This document shows positions 33,538-43,162 of a stretch of DNA of 64,000 nucleotides, one piece after another. Position 1 is the first letter of the stretch. Each line of letters starts with the position of its first letter. The notes beneath the pieces are model-generated. The model did no database searches and was not told the origin of the DNA. It saw only the letters and a list, made by a program, of their open reading frames with translations. The stretch lies in contig NZ_JRVC01000008.1 of assembly GCF_000807925.1 (NCBI RefSeq), forward strand, positions 62,001 through 126,000, read 5' to 3'. This DNA is from Novosphingobium subterraneum. Its GTDB lineage: Bacteria; Pseudomonadota; Alphaproteobacteria; Sphingomonadales; Sphingomonadaceae. The position numbers and the translations under genes were made by a program.

Positions 33538-35667
33538 ATGACCTTCGGAGCCCTTTCCCGCAGCGCCTTGCTGGCCCTTCTTATGGCTGCCCGACCTGCG
33601 CACGCAAGCAGCCATGACGTCAAGATAACCCGCGATGACTGGGGCATTGCCCATGTCGATGGCAGGACCGATGCCGATGCCGTATTCGGCGCAATCTATG
33701 CGCAGGCGGAGGATGATTTCCCGCGCATCGAGGCGAACCTGCTGACTGCGCTGGGGCGACGGGCGGAGACCGAGGGCGAGGACTTTCTGTGGCAGGACCT
33801 GCGACAGCGGTTGTGGATCGATCCGGACGCTCTCAAGCGCGACTATGCGGCTTCGCCGGCTTGGCTGCGCAAGCTCATGGATGCCTGGGCGGCCGGCCTG
33901 AACCATTACATCGCGACCCACCCGCAAGACACGCCGAAAGTCCTGACCCGCTTCGAGCCATGGATGGCGCTCTCATTTACCGAAGGATCGATCGGTGGGG
34001 ACATCGAGAAGGCAGCGCTCAAGCCTCTCGCCGCGTTCTACGGTGGCGAAGCAAGCCCCCTGGCGCTGGCAAGGGAAATGCTGCGGGACGACGAGCCGCG
34101 CGGTTCGAATGGGATCGCGATAGCGCCCAAGCGCACGGCGAATGGCAATGCTTTGCTGCTTATAAACCCGCATACCTCGCTCTTCTTCCGATCCGAGCTG
34201 GAGATGAAGAGCGGGGAAGGGCTGCATGCCTATGGCGCCTCAACCTGGGGGCAGTTCTTCATCTATCAGGGCTTCAACGAGAAGCTTGGCTGGATGCACA
34301 CCACCAGCGGTGCCGACAACGTCGACGAATTCGTCGAGACAATCGCGCGAAGGCGGGGCAAGTGGCTTTACAAGCGCGGATCTGCATTCAAGCCGTTCGC
34401 GGTGAAGCCGATCGTTCTGCGCTTCCGCAAACCGGATGGAAGCCTGGCCGAGCGAACCTTCCGGACTTACGCCAGCGACCATGGACCAATAGTGCGGCAG
34501 AGCGGTGAGGGAAAAAGCCGCAAGTGGATTGCCCTTTCCTTGATGCACCGGCCAATAGCTGCGCTCAGCCAGTCATGGTTGCGCACAAAGGCCCGCGATA
34601 AGGCGGAATTTCTCAGGATCGCCGAGTATCGCGCCAATTCGTCGAACAACACCCTGTACGCCGATCGTGCCGGCAATATCGCGCTGCTCATGCCGCAATT
34701 CGCGCCCCGTCGGGATGCGAGGTTCGACTATCGCGAACCGGTGGATGGGAGCGATCCTGGAGCCGATTGGAAGGGGCTATATGGGCCGGCAGAGCGGCCT
34801 GACGTGGTCAATCCGCAGTCAGGCTGGGTCTACAATTCCAACGATGCGCCGTGGCGCGCGGCAGGGGAAGGCACGCTGAATGCGGCGCGCTGGCCAGCGA
34901 CGTTCGACCAGGTCGGGGCCAATCCACGCGGCGACCATGCGCTTGAGCTGCTGGGCAAGGCGCAGGGGCTCGATCTGGAAAGCCTGCGGGCGCTCGCCTA
35001 CGATCCGCACATGCCGCTGTTCGAAGACCTGATTACGGGGCTGGCGCAGGTGGCTGCAACAGATCCGCTGAGCGGGCCGGTTGCGCTACTCAAGGGCTGG
35101 GACCGGCGATGGTCGGCAGGTTCACAGGCCATGAGCCTTGCACACTATTGGGGCGACGAACTGGAGGCTGACGTGCGCAAGTCGCTGCCGCGCACCGGCA
35201 ACGTCTTCGCCGCGATGCGGGCGACGACGGAGCAGCAGCGCAGGGCGGCGCTTGCACGCGCGGTTGCGCGCTTGCAGGCCGACTTTGGCGGGTGGCAAGT
35301 GCCTTGGAGCGAGGTCAACCGCTATCAGCGCACCACTTCGGACATCATCCAGCCGTTTACTGACGACAAGCCCAGCTTGCCCGTGGCATTCTCTTCGGCC
35401 CGCTGGGGTTCGTTGGCATCGTTTGGGACGAAGCAATATCCGGGAACCAGGCGGTGGTACGGCACGAGCGGGAACAGCTTTGTGGCCGTGGTCGAGTTCG
35501 GCCCGAAAGTGAGGGCCATGGCGGTATCGTCGGGCGGGGCCAGTGGCCGCGAAGGGTCACCCCATTTCAACGATCAGGCCGAGCTATATGCGGCAGGAAA
35601 GATGAGGGCGGTCTACTTCTACCCCGAAGACATCAAGGGGCATGTCGAGAAGACCTATCGCCCCTGA
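33538..35667 (+). CDS. Penicillin acylase family Ntn hydrolase
   Basis: A 709-residue secreted precursor. Signal peptide ends about residue 23 (PAHAS). The enzyme is expected to cut itself between Gly189 and Ser190 (RGSNGIAIAP), so that Ser190 becomes the N-terminal nucleophile of the beta chain; the beta chain shows NPHTSLFF and later GSGANNVDEF-like and NSNDAPW blocks. Relatives cleave amide bonds in beta-lactams, acyl-homoserine lactones and cyclic lipopeptides, so the substrate is open. Its stop lies 13 bases inside the convergent MobA-like gene. Confidence 0.88.
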   Translation: MTFGALSRSALLALLMAARPAHASSHDVKITRDDWGIAHVDGRTDADAVFGAIYAQAEDDFPRIEANLLTALGRRAETEGEDFLWQDLRQRLWIDPDALKRDYAASPAWLRKLMDAWAAGLNHYIATHPQDTPKVLTRFEPWMALSFTEGSIGGDIEKAALKPLAAFYGGEASPLALAREMLRDDEPRGSNGIAIAPKRTANGNALLLINPHTSLFFRSELEMKSGEGLHAYGASTWGQFFIYQGFNEKLGWMHTTSGADNVDEFVETIARRRGKWLYKRGSAFKPFAVKPIVLRFRKPDGSLAERTFRTYASDHGPIVRQSGEGKSRKWIALSLMHRPIAALSQSWLRTKARDKAEFLRIAEYRANSSNNTLYADRAGNIALLMPQFAPRRDARFDYREPVDGSDPGADWKGLYGPAERPDVVNPQSGWVYNSNDAPWRAAGEGTLNAARWPATFDQVGANPRGDHALELLGKAQGLDLESLRALAYDPHMPLFEDLITGLAQVAATDPLSGPVALLKGWDRRWSAGSQAMSLAHYWGDELEADVRKSLPRTGNVFAAMRATTEQQRRAALARAVARLQADFGGWQVPWSEVNRYQRTTSDIIQPFTDDKPSLPVAFSSARWGSLASFGTKQYPGTRRWYGTSGNSFVAVVEFGPKVRAMAVSSGGASGREGSPHFNDQAELYAAGKMRAVYFYPEDIKGHVEKTYRP

Positions 35668-36215
35668 ATGATCGCTTCAGCGCGCGCCAGGTCTTCGGGC
35701 GTGTCGATATCAAGGGCAAGATGCTGATCCAGCGGGATTGCTGGTGCATTGCGCAGCAGGGCAGCGGCTCCGCGATCACCTTGGAGCGAGCGCAGAGCCG
35801 GAAAATGCCGCGCGCCGAAGATGGCAGGAACCATCGTGCGATCGGCCACGCTGGTGCTAATGTGATCGCCATCGAACGCCTGAATGAGATTTTCGAAATG
35901 GCTGGTCGGCACGAGCGGCATGTCTGCGAGGGCAATCAAGGCAGCGCAGGCATCGGGAATTTCGCCAATGCCAGTGGCAATCGAGCGGGACAGTGGAGCG
36001 CCGATTGGTTCGAGCGCGATCCTCTCGAAGCCTTCGACCTCGGGCGTAGCTTCGGAGCAGATGATCAGCTTTCGCTTGAACGGCAAGGCTGCCAGACGGT
36101 CACCGAGGTGCCGGGCCAGTGGCCGGCCTGCAAGCGTCGCGGCAAGCTTGCTGCCGCCGAAGCGACTTCCGCGCCCGGCAGCGAGGAGAACGACGAAGAT
36201 GTCGGCAACTGTCAT
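35655..36215 (-). CDS. MobA-like nucleotidyltransferase (Mo cofactor maturation)
   Basis: A 186-residue protein with the nucleotide-binding start VVLLAAGRGSRFGGSKL (about residues 8-24) and ALADMPLVP further on, typical of the MobA/MocA type that adds CMP or GMP to molybdopterin. The start at 36215 overlaps the xdhC stop by ATGA. Its place after xdhC and the hydroxylase genes points to cofactor work (probably MCD formation) for that enzyme. Confidence 0.82.
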   Translation of the reverse strand: MTVADIFVVLLAAGRGSRFGGSKLAATLAGRPLARHLGDRLAALPFKRKLIICSEATPEVEGFERIALEPIGAPLSRSIATGIGEIPDACAALIALADMPLVPTSHFENLIQAFDGDHISTSVADRTMVPAIFGARHFPALRSLQGDRGAAALLRNAPAIPLDQHLALDIDTPEDLARAEAIIQGR

Positions 36216-37186
36216 TGCTCTGCGTCGGCCAGGGATTCGCCTGTCCAGTAGGTCCAATGCGCGAGAGTGTTGTATTCGGCAACGAGTTCGGCGAGCAGGG
36301 AAACGGCAAGCGTTGCCGGATCGCGGGTGGAAGGAATAAGCCCGATATGGCCGCGCAGACGCGCGATCTGTTCCAAGGGGACGCCGCTTGCCTGCAAGGC
36401 ATCAAGCCTTGCGCGATGTGTGCGCCGACTGCCGATGGCGCCGTGGTAGAATGCCGGGAGCGCAAGCGCCTGCGGCAGCAGATGCTCTTCCCAATCGCGC
36501 CCGTGAAACAGGAACACGATAGCGGACCAGTGATCGGACGCGGTCAATGGTAAGGTTGAGCGCACCTGGATGCGGGTGGCCGCGATCTCGAGAGCGGCAA
36601 GGTCCATGCAAGTGCCGACGTCAGGGGATAGTGCATGAACTTGTGCGCCGAAGGCTTTGGCCAATCTGGCAAAAGCCGTAAGATCTTCGCCTTGGCCCAA
36701 TGCATGAATGCGTAATGCCGGCTGGTAGCAGTGGGTCAGACATTCGCCATTCCATGGCGCTTCCTGCGCGTCTGCCACCACTGTGACCCGATCGCATTCC
36801 AACCGAAGTGCGGCTGGCTGGCGTTCTCCCAGCAAATCGAGAGCCTTGCGGATCGACGCAGTATCCGGGCGAGGCGTGAACAGGAGATCTATTCCCCCAC
36901 CGCACGGCAGGCGAATGTCGATATAGGGTGAACCGATACCGTAACGGACCACATGCCCCCAGCCGTCGGCCAGCGTTTCCAGTGCCTCCGCCGCCACGGC
37001 GTCTTCGATACAACCGCCTGAGAACGAACCAACCCGTCGACCGTCTGCCGCGACGGCCATTTGCGTGCCAATGCCGCGCGAGGATCCGCCGATCACCGCA
37101 ACCAGAGTGACGAGCACGGTCTCCACGCCTTCATCCGCACGAGCGGACAAGAAGCGAAGAATGTCTAAGGGAGTCGTCGCGACCAT
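36212..37186 (-). CDS. XdhC/CoxI family molybdenum hydroxylase maturation protein
   Basis: A 324-residue cytoplasmic protein of the XdhC family, which binds molybdenum cofactor, protects it during sulfuration and hands it to a xanthine-dehydrogenase-type apoenzyme. XdhC-type conserved blocks include GGSSRGIGTQMAVAADGRRVGSFSGGCIE (N-terminal) and the C-terminal YHGAIGSRRTHRARLDAL and RLRGHIGLIPSTRDPATLAVSLLAELVAEY. It follows the Mo-subunit gene by ten bases and overlaps the MobA-like gene. Confidence 0.88.
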   Translation of the reverse strand: MVATTPLDILRFLSARADEGVETVLVTLVAVIGGSSRGIGTQMAVAADGRRVGSFSGGCIEDAVAAEALETLADGWGHVVRYGIGSPYIDIRLPCGGGIDLLFTPRPDTASIRKALDLLGERQPAALRLECDRVTVVADAQEAPWNGECLTHCYQPALRIHALGQGEDLTAFARLAKAFGAQVHALSPDVGTCMDLAALEIAATRIQVRSTLPLTASDHWSAIVFLFHGRDWEEHLLPQALALPAFYHGAIGSRRTHRARLDALQASGVPLEQIARLRGHIGLIPSTRDPATLAVSLLAELVAEYNTLAHWTYWTGESLADAEQ

Positions 37187-37196
37187 GCGCCGCGGG

Positions 37197-39359
37197 CTAT
37201 ATCATCTCCAACGGAAGGCGGCGATGCCGTTTTCCTGTGAGCGAGTAGATTGCGTTCGCCAGAGCAGGAATGACCGGAGGAAGAGCCGGTTCGCCAAGAC
37301 CGGTCGGCGGGAAGTCTGTCTTAACGAATTCGACCACGATTTCTCGAGGCGCCGCATCAATCCGCATGAGGGCGAAGTCCCCGAAATTCTCGGCGGTGAT
37401 TGCGCCGTTCTCTTGCACGATCTTCTGTCCAACGAGCGCCTGGCCAATTCCATCGATCACGCAGCCTTGCGCCTGGTTCAGCGCGTTGATCGGATTGATG
37501 ACGTGGGCGCCGATGTCGCCTGCCACCCAGACCTTATCGATCTGGATGTTGCCGTCCTTCATCGAAAGATCAACAATTTCAGCGAAATAGCCAAGGTGGC
37601 TGAAGTAGAAGCCGAAGCCGCGGCCCTTTTTGCGGCCTTGCCATCCAGCGGACTTGCACACCGCGTCGATCACGCCGCGCGCCCGGCCGGTGTGGAACTT
37701 CACGCGCTCGCCCGGGATCTCGCGCGGTGCCCCGAGGGTGCGGCGCATGAACTCGGGGAGATCGAGCCCTGCGACTTCGGCAACCTCGTCCATGAACGAC
37801 TGCCACACGAACGACATGGCGTTCGAGGTCGGCGCGCGCAGCCAGCCGGTGGCGAGGTTGGTCGCCATGTAGCTGGCGCCGAGGTCGACGTTGGGCACGA
37901 TCGGCGCGGGGAACTCGCTCGGCGCCATCTGCGCGGCGCGGATCGGTTTGCCATCAGCGCCGAACGTCACGAAGTGGTCCTTGAGGGCAATGAGCGCCCC
38001 GTTGGCGTCGAGACCGGCGGTGAAGCGGTGCCAGCCGGCGGGGCGGTAGAAATCGTGGCGGAAATCGTCCGTGCGGTCGTAGAGGACCTTGACCGGCTTT
38101 CCGGGCATGGCCTTCGCGACCTGGCCGGCGATCACCATGTAGTCATTCATCAGGCGACGTCCGAAGCCGCCACCGATCCGTGTCAGGTGGATGGTAAGGT
38201 CATCGGCGTTCAGGCCGCATAGCTTGGCGGTTTCCTCGCGCCCGCCCGCGGGCGCCTGGCTGGGCGCCCAGATCTCGAGCTTGCCGTTCTGGAACATCGC
38301 CGTGCAGTTTTGTGGTTCGAGCGATGCGTGGGCGAGGAAGGGGTATTCGTAGTCCGCCTTGACCACCTTTGCCGCCTTGGCGAGCGTGGCGTCCGGATCG
38401 CCGACCTTGAACAGGCTGGCTTGCGGGGCGTTGTCGACGATCTTCGCGGCGTCGGCTTCGTATTTGGCGGTTGAGAAGCCTGTGACGGCAGCGTCGTCCC
38501 ATTTCACGGCGAGCTTTTCGCGTGCCTTGCTGGCTTTCCACCAGCTGTCGGCGATGACGACCACCGTGTCGGACTTGCCCTGTGGAACGAAGCCGCTGTT
38601 GACGGCGACGACGCCGAGCACGCCGGGGATGGCTTTTGCCGCCGCGTCATCGAACGAGGCGACCGTGCCGCCGTGGGACGGGCACTTGACGATGGCGGCG
38701 TGAACCATGCCCGGGAGGCTGGTGTCGATGCCGTAGAGGGGCTCGCCCTTGACGATCTTCGGCACGTCGACACCGGGCTTGGATTTGCCGATGATCGTGA
38801 AGGTTTTCTCGTCCTTCAACTGGACCTTGGCGAGATCGGGCGGGGTTTCGGCAGCGGCGGCCCTGGCCAGAGAGGCGTAGGTCAGGCTCTTGCCGGAGGA
38901 CGGCTGGATCACGGCACCCCTGGCCGTGGTGAGGCTGGCGGGATCGACACCCCACTTCTTTGCTGCAGCGGAAACAAGCATGGCGCGGGCTGCGGCGCCG
39001 ACCTGGCGCATGGGTAGCCAATTGCGCGGTGTTGCCGTGCTGCCTCCTGCGGTCTGTACGCCATAGATCTTTTCGTTTGCATCGGTCTGCTCGATGCGAA
39101 CCTGCTCCCAGGCAATGTCCATTTCCTCGGCGATCAGCATGGGCAGCATGACCTTTACGCCCTGTCCGATCTCCGGGTTCTTGGCACCGATGGTCACGGT
39201 GTTGTCGGCATTGATGCGGACGAAGACGTTGAGGACGTCGGCGGGTGCAGTGGCCGTTGCAGCGGCGAGGACGACCGATGCGTCGAGAGTGAGTGCCGTG
39301 CCGCCAGCCAGCGAGGCGGCGATGAACGAGCGGCGGGAGAGGGTCAACTGGTCGCTCAT
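37197..39359 (-). CDS. Molybdopterin-binding subunit of a periplasmic aldehyde/N-heterocycle hydroxylase
   Basis: A 720-residue large subunit of the xanthine dehydrogenase family, of the IorB type (isoquinoline 1-oxidoreductase). A Tat signal starts it ([14 protein letters not shown], residues 8-21), so the folded enzyme goes to the periplasm. Mo-cofactor motif IGGGFGRR lies near residue 395 and the catalytic Glu in GLGEPALPP near 689. No FAD subunit is encoded, as in IorAB and some aldehyde oxidases. It overlaps the 2Fe-2S gene by four bases. Placement next to an amine dehydrogenase cluster suggests an aldehyde substrate; this is inferred. Confidence 0.9.
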   Translation of the reverse strand: MSDQLTLSRRSFIAASLAGGTALTLDASVVLAAATATAPADVLNVFVRINADNTVTIGAKNPEIGQGVKVMLPMLIAEEMDIAWEQVRIEQTDANEKIYGVQTAGGSTATPRNWLPMRQVGAAARAMLVSAAAKKWGVDPASLTTARGAVIQPSSGKSLTYASLARAAAAETPPDLAKVQLKDEKTFTIIGKSKPGVDVPKIVKGEPLYGIDTSLPGMVHAAIVKCPSHGGTVASFDDAAAKAIPGVLGVVAVNSGFVPQGKSDTVVVIADSWWKASKAREKLAVKWDDAAVTGFSTAKYEADAAKIVDNAPQASLFKVGDPDATLAKAAKVVKADYEYPFLAHASLEPQNCTAMFQNGKLEIWAPSQAPAGGREETAKLCGLNADDLTIHLTRIGGGFGRRLMNDYMVIAGQVAKAMPGKPVKVLYDRTDDFRHDFYRPAGWHRFTAGLDANGALIALKDHFVTFGADGKPIRAAQMAPSEFPAPIVPNVDLGASYMATNLATGWLRAPTSNAMSFVWQSFMDEVAEVAGLDLPEFMRRTLGAPREIPGERVKFHTGRARGVIDAVCKSAGWQGRKKGRGFGFYFSHLGYFAEIVDLSMKDGNIQIDKVWVAGDIGAHVINPINALNQAQGCVIDGIGQALVGQKIVQENGAITAENFGDFALMRIDAAPREIVVEFVKTDFPPTGLGEPALPPVIPALANAIYSLTGKRHRRLPLEMI

Positions 39360-39832
39360 GCTGCGGTCTCCTCAGCCGGAAGGCCTGCGGCGGTGCGGAT
39401 GGCGGCGCGAATGCGCATATAGGTTGCGCAGCGGCAGATGTTGCCGCTCATCCAGCCGTCGATATCGGCCGGTGTAGGTTTCGGGTTCTGCTTGAGCAGT
39501 GCGGTGGCGGACATGATCTGCCCGGCCTGGCAATAGCCGCACTGCGGCACGTCGAGCGCGACCCATGCGTCCTGCACGCGCTTGCCGAGCGCATTGAGGC
39601 CGATGCCCTCGATCGTGGTGATCGACTTGCCGGCGGCATCGGCAATCGGCGTCTGGCACGAGCGAACGGCATCGCCATCGAGGTGAACGGTGCAGGCACC
39701 ACACAGGCCAGCGCCGCAGCCGAACTTGGTCCCCGGCATGTCGAGATCTTCGCGTAGTACCCAGAGCAAGGGCTTGTCTGCCTCGGCTTCGACAACGCGT
39801 TTGCGGCCGTTTACGGTGAGGGTAATGCTCAT
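39356..39832 (-). CDS. 2Fe-2S subunit of the molybdenum hydroxylase
   Basis: A 158-residue small subunit with two iron-sulfur sites: plant-ferredoxin-type Cys39, 44, 47 and 59 ([11 protein letters not shown]) and the second site Cys98, 101, 133 and 135 (CGYCQAG, GNICRC). It passes electrons from the Mo subunit, and without its own leader it is probably carried along through Tat by the partner. Start at 39832 fits the family N-terminus [12 protein letters not shown]. First gene of the minus-strand operon. Confidence 0.92.
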   Translation of the reverse strand: MSITLTVNGRKRVVEAEADKPLLWVLREDLDMPGTKFGCGAGLCGACTVHLDGDAVRSCQTPIADAAGKSITTIEGIGLNALGKRVQDAWVALDVPQCGYCQAGQIMSATALLKQNPKPTPADIDGWMSGNICRCATYMRIRAAIRTAAGLPAEETAA

Positions 39833-39901
39833 CGCCTGAAATCCCTGGATGATCCGGAAGGGCAGAGCGGGACGCCTGATGGCACCGGCTTGTGACTTCC
39901 G

Positions 39902-39918
39902 GAATCTGGACAGGCATC
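39902..39918. promoter_or_regulatory. Repeat element A, iorA-like/tetR intergenic region (likely TetR site)
   Basis: GAATCTGGACAGGCATC, matched at 15 of 17 positions by the element at 40737-40753. It lies upstream of both the minus-strand hydroxylase operon and the plus-strand tetR gene. CCGGA and TCCGG flank it as an inverted pair, and a CCGGAAG/CTTCCGG inverted repeat (39854-39860 / 39896-39902) overlaps its edge. Confidence 0.55.
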
Positions 39919-40020
39919 CGGTGTGGGTCAAGCGCCTTGTTGGGCAAGTAACCGTTGGGCGGCAATCGGTGCAAGCGCGACCTTGGTCTCTGGGCGGCGC
40001 GGTGTTATGCGCGGTGCGTA

Positions 40021-40701
40021 ATGGCTGCGCTTCCCGAGACCTTAGACACCGACTTGCCATCCGCCCGGCGGCCGGGAACCTACGCTCGTGGGACGGAGAC
40101 GGTCGACGCGATCATCAAGGCGGCGCTGCGCGTCCTGATCGATGAGGGGGCAGGGGCCTTTACCATTCGGCGGATCGCTGCGGAATGCGGGATGAAAGTG
40201 GGGAATGTCAGCTACCACTTTCCCAAGAAGGAACTGCTGATCCAGACGCTGCTCGATGACATCATCGGGAACTATGACAAGCTTCTCGAGCGCACCGTCC
40301 GTCAGCCTGGTCTCGACGCCGAGGAGCGGCTGCGACTGATCGTCGTCATGTGCCTCGACGACATCGCGGGCAAGCGAACCACCAGGCTGTTCACGGAGCT
40401 GTGGGCTCTGGCCAACCACAACGAATTCGTGGCCGACCGTGTACGCCTGTTCTATCAGCGCGTGCACGAATCCATCGCGGAGTATATCGCTGAACTGAAC
40501 CCGTCACTGAGCGCGCAGGAGGTCCGCGATGTCGCGCTGTACATCAGTGCGTCCATGGAGGGGGCGACGCCTTTCCTCGGATACCAAAAGCCTTGGGCCT
40601 CCCGGATGAGCGCCTATACCGCAATTGCGACACATGCGCTGGTATCGCTTGCCAAGTCGATAACTTCGGCAGAAATTGCGGGCTTGACCAACCGCAGGTA
40701 G
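40021..40701 (+). CDS. TetR family regulator of the second amine cluster
   Basis: A 226-residue repressor-type protein. HTH is in the first 75 residues ([27 protein letters not shown]), followed by a helical ligand domain. It is a close relative of the truncated TetR at 1-195 beside the first amine cluster. It stands between the divergent hydroxylase operon and aauB copy 2, and near-identical 17-bp elements occur upstream of itself and of aauB, so it probably represses both. ATG at 40021 gives the usual N-terminal arm length. Confidence 0.88.
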   Translation: MAALPETLDTDLPSARRPGTYARGTETVDAIIKAALRVLIDEGAGAFTIRRIAAECGMKVGNVSYHFPKKELLIQTLLDDIIGNYDKLLERTVRQPGLDAEERLRLIVVMCLDDIAGKRTTRLFTELWALANHNEFVADRVRLFYQRVHESIAEYIAELNPSLSAQEVRDVALYISASMEGATPFLGYQKPWASRMSAYTAIATHALVSLAKSITSAEIAGLTNRR

Positions 40702-40736
40702 CGCATCGTTTCGCACACGCAAAAAAGGCGTTGACC

Positions 40737-40753
40737 GAATCTGGACATGCGTC
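40737..40753. promoter_or_regulatory. Repeat element B upstream of aauB copy 2 (likely TetR site)
   Basis: GAATCTGGACATGCGTC, 15/17 identical to the element at 39902-39918. TTGAC (40731-40735) and GTCAA (40751-40755) enclose it as an inverted repeat; TTGACC may also be the -35 box, so binding here would block transcription of the aau genes 37 bp downstream. Confidence 0.55.
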
Positions 40754-40789
40754 AAGTCTCTGCCCTGCGGACTGGCAAAGGGGGCCGAG

Positions 40790-41965
40790 ATGACGCTTCA
40801 ACGCAAGGTGGCGCGAGTTGTTTTGGGTTCGATGCTGACCGGAGCGCTGGCAGGTCTTCATGCCATGCCGGCATTCGCCGAAACCGTGGTGCCGGAGGCC
40901 GAAGAGCCTGGCGTGATGACCTTGGAGCCGCCCAAGGCAAGCTGGTTCTACGTCCGTGGCGGCTGGGGATCGGCAGGTTCGAGCATCTTCGACGCTGGCA
41001 CGGGCAAGATGGTCGGCATGGTCAACACCAGCCGCGATTCCGATATGGCGATCGACCCATCGGGCAAGTTCTACTACGTTGCCGAAACAATCTGGTCCAA
41101 GGTCAACCGTGGCACGCGCCAGGATCTGGTTTCGGTCTACGACAGCAAGACTCTGAAGCTGGTAAGCGAAATCCCCACGCCGGGGCGCCTGATCGTCGGC
41201 GGGTTTACGACCAACTTCGTGCTGACTGACGATGGCAAGACCGCCTACGACTACAACTTCGATCCGGCCTCGTCGGTGAACATCATCGACATGGTGAAGC
41301 GCAAGTTCGTGCGTGCGGTGGAACTGCCGGGGTGCGCGGGGATGATTCCCAATCCGGGCGTGGGGTTTTCCTCGCTCTGCGCAGACGGCACGATCGCGAC
41401 CGTGGCCATCAAGGGCACAACGCAGGACATCACGCGGACCGAGCCGTTCTTCGACGCTGCGGCAGACCCGATCTTTTCGAACACCGTCTATGATCGCAAG
41501 AAGAAGCAGGCGGTGATGGTCAGCTATACCGGCCTGATCCGCACGGCTTCGATCGGTGCCAAGGTCGAGGTCAGCACGCCGTTTTCGATCCAGGAAGCGG
41601 GCGGGATGAAGTCCGCCGATGTCAAGCCGCTCGATATTGCCTGGTATCCCGGCGGGATGCAGCCGGTTGCGCTGCACAGGCCCAGCGGCACGCTGTGGGT
41701 ACTGATGCACAAAGGCGAATACTGGAGCCACAAGGAAGGCGCCGAGGAAATCTGGGGCGTGGACCTGGCGGCCAGGAAGCTGGTCAAGCGCATTCCCGTG
41801 GAAGGCAAGCCGGGCAACATCCAGATCACGCAGGACGATGCGGCCATGATCATGGTCAACGGCTACAAGGGCGATGCGCAGGTTATTGATTCCAAGACAG
41901 GCGAGGTGAAGCACGAGATCGAAAACGCCGGTGGCGGCTTGATCACCGTCGTGGAGCCGATGTGA
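40790..41965 (+). CDS. aauB: TTQ amine dehydrogenase heavy chain, copy 2
   Basis: A 391-residue periplasmic beta-propeller subunit (AauB/MauB family), signal peptide to about AMPAFAE. Landmarks are DLVSVYDSKTLKLVSEIPTPG, the VELPGCAG loop, FSSLCADGTIATV, WYPGGMQPVALH and LWVLMHKGEYWSHKEGAEEIW. It aligns along its length with copy 1 at 344, sharing the PGC and SxCADG blocks, but differs in most of the N-terminal blades, so the two are old paralogues rather than a recent duplication. AAGGGGG lies before the ATG. Forms the enzyme with the light chain at 43163. Confidence 0.9.
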   Translation: MTLQRKVARVVLGSMLTGALAGLHAMPAFAETVVPEAEEPGVMTLEPPKASWFYVRGGWGSAGSSIFDAGTGKMVGMVNTSRDSDMAIDPSGKFYYVAETIWSKVNRGTRQDLVSVYDSKTLKLVSEIPTPGRLIVGGFTTNFVLTDDGKTAYDYNFDPASSVNIIDMVKRKFVRAVELPGCAGMIPNPGVGFSSLCADGTIATVAIKGTTQDITRTEPFFDAAADPIFSNTVYDRKKKQAVMVSYTGLIRTASIGAKVEVSTPFSIQEAGGMKSADVKPLDIAWYPGGMQPVALHRPSGTLWVLMHKGEYWSHKEGAEEIWGVDLAARKLVKRIPVEGKPGNIQITQDDAAMIMVNGYKGDAQVIDSKTGEVKHEIENAGGGLITVVEPM

Positions 41966-42522
41966 TCACCGGCGACGCCTTGAGCATGCAGACAGCAATG
42001 GGGATCGCCGGCACGGCAGGCGCGATCGGTGTTGGCGCGGTGTTCGTTGGCGCTGGCATTGCAAAGTTGCGCAGCCGGCGGATATTTTCCGGCGTCGTCG
42101 CCAACTATCGCTTGCTGCCGGAGGCATTGGTTCCGGTGGTCGCGGCGACGCTGCCTTTTGCCGAAGTGGCGGTTGGGGTTGCGCTGATCTGCGGCGTTCG
42201 CCTTGCAGCAGTGCCGGCCGGTCTGTTGCTGCTGGTCTTTGCGGCGGCCATGGCGATCAACATCGGCCGGGGCCGTTCGCACATCGATTGCGGGTGCGGC
42301 CGGTCAGAACTTCGCCAGCCCCTCAGTCGCGCGCTCGTGACACGCAACCTCGTGCTGGCTCTGCTGCTGGTTCCCGCGCTGCTGCCACAGCCGCAGTTCG
42401 CTTCGGCACAATGGCTGATCGGTCTAGCCGCTGGCACGGCACTTTATCTTATAACCCTTCTGGCCAACACATTGGCGGCGCTGGCCCAAGGGCCTCTCGC
42501 CATGGAAAGGAATTCGCGATGA
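41962..42522 (+). CDS. aauE: MauE/AauE family membrane protein, copy 2
   Basis: A 186-residue membrane protein with about four or five helices and the family motif IDCGCGRS near residue 111. Works with AauD in light-chain maturation. The GTG start at 41962 overlaps the aauB stop and has GGAG about eight bases upstream; ATG at 41986 would remove only a few residues. Longer than copy 1 by 25 residues, mostly at the N-terminus. Confidence 0.83.
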   Translation: MITGDALSMQTAMGIAGTAGAIGVGAVFVGAGIAKLRSRRIFSGVVANYRLLPEALVPVVAATLPFAEVAVGVALICGVRLAAVPAGLLLLVFAAAMAINIGRGRSHIDCGCGRSELRQPLSRALVTRNLVLALLLVPALLPQPQFASAQWLIGLAAGTALYLITLLANTLAALAQGPLAMERNSR

Positions 42523-43124
42523 TAACGGCACTGATCGTTGGGCAGGTCCTGTCATGGCTGGTGATCATAGCCCTGGTGGTGGCGCTGCTGGCGCTGGCGC
42601 GGCAGGTGGGCGTGCTGCACATGCGGGTGGCTCCGGCGGGCGCCTTGCAGACCAGCGGCGGGCCTGCGGTCGGGGGCACGGCTCCTGCGGTTCCGGCGCG
42701 CACACTGGATGGCAAGGATGTGATGGTGGGCGGGCCAGCAAGGAACGTGCCGCTTCGGCTGCTGATGTTCGTCTCGGCAACGTGCCCGCTGTGCAAGGGC
42801 CTGATCCCGGCGGCACGCTCCTTTGCCAAGGACGAGCGGGTCGAACTGACCTTCGTCGGCGACGACGACGCGCAGGTGCAGCGCGGGCTGATTGCGGCGC
42901 AGGGGCTGGAAAGCTATCGCTTCATCAACGGTCCCGAGGTGGGGCAGGCGTTCGAAGTGGGCAAGCTGCCTTACGCGGTGCTGCTCGATGCGGACGGCAC
43001 GATCCTGTCAAAGGGCCTGGTAAACAGCCGCGAGCATCTCGAGAGCCTGGTGGTGGCGCATGAAATGGGGATCGCCACGGTGCAGGATTACATCGGCAAG
43101 CTGAAGACCGTCGCTGCGGCCTGA
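42519..43124 (+). CDS. aauD: AauD/MauD thioredoxin-like maturation protein, copy 2
   Basis: A 201-residue protein with one N-terminal helix (about 5-27) and a periplasmic thioredoxin domain with CPLC at residues 89-92 and cis-Pro in KLPYAVLLD. The tail LVNSREHLESLVVAHEMGIATVQDYI matches copy 1. Start overlaps the aauE stop by ATGA after AAAGGAA. Its client should be the light chain 38 bp downstream, which has 14 cysteines. Confidence 0.9.
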   Translation: MITALIVGQVLSWLVIIALVVALLALARQVGVLHMRVAPAGALQTSGGPAVGGTAPAVPARTLDGKDVMVGGPARNVPLRLLMFVSATCPLCKGLIPAARSFAKDERVELTFVGDDDAQVQRGLIAAQGLESYRFINGPEVGQAFEVGKLPYAVLLDADGTILSKGLVNSREHLESLVVAHEMGIATVQDYIGKLKTVAAA

Positions 43125-43162
43125 TCGGTCTCGCGCATCCAAAGGATCATAGGGGGCATTCG

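Noticed and set aside
37065..38222. 385-codon plus-strand frame
   Set aside because: Opposite to the molybdenum subunit gene, whose cofactor motif and catalytic Glu are clear; the plus-strand protein has no family features.
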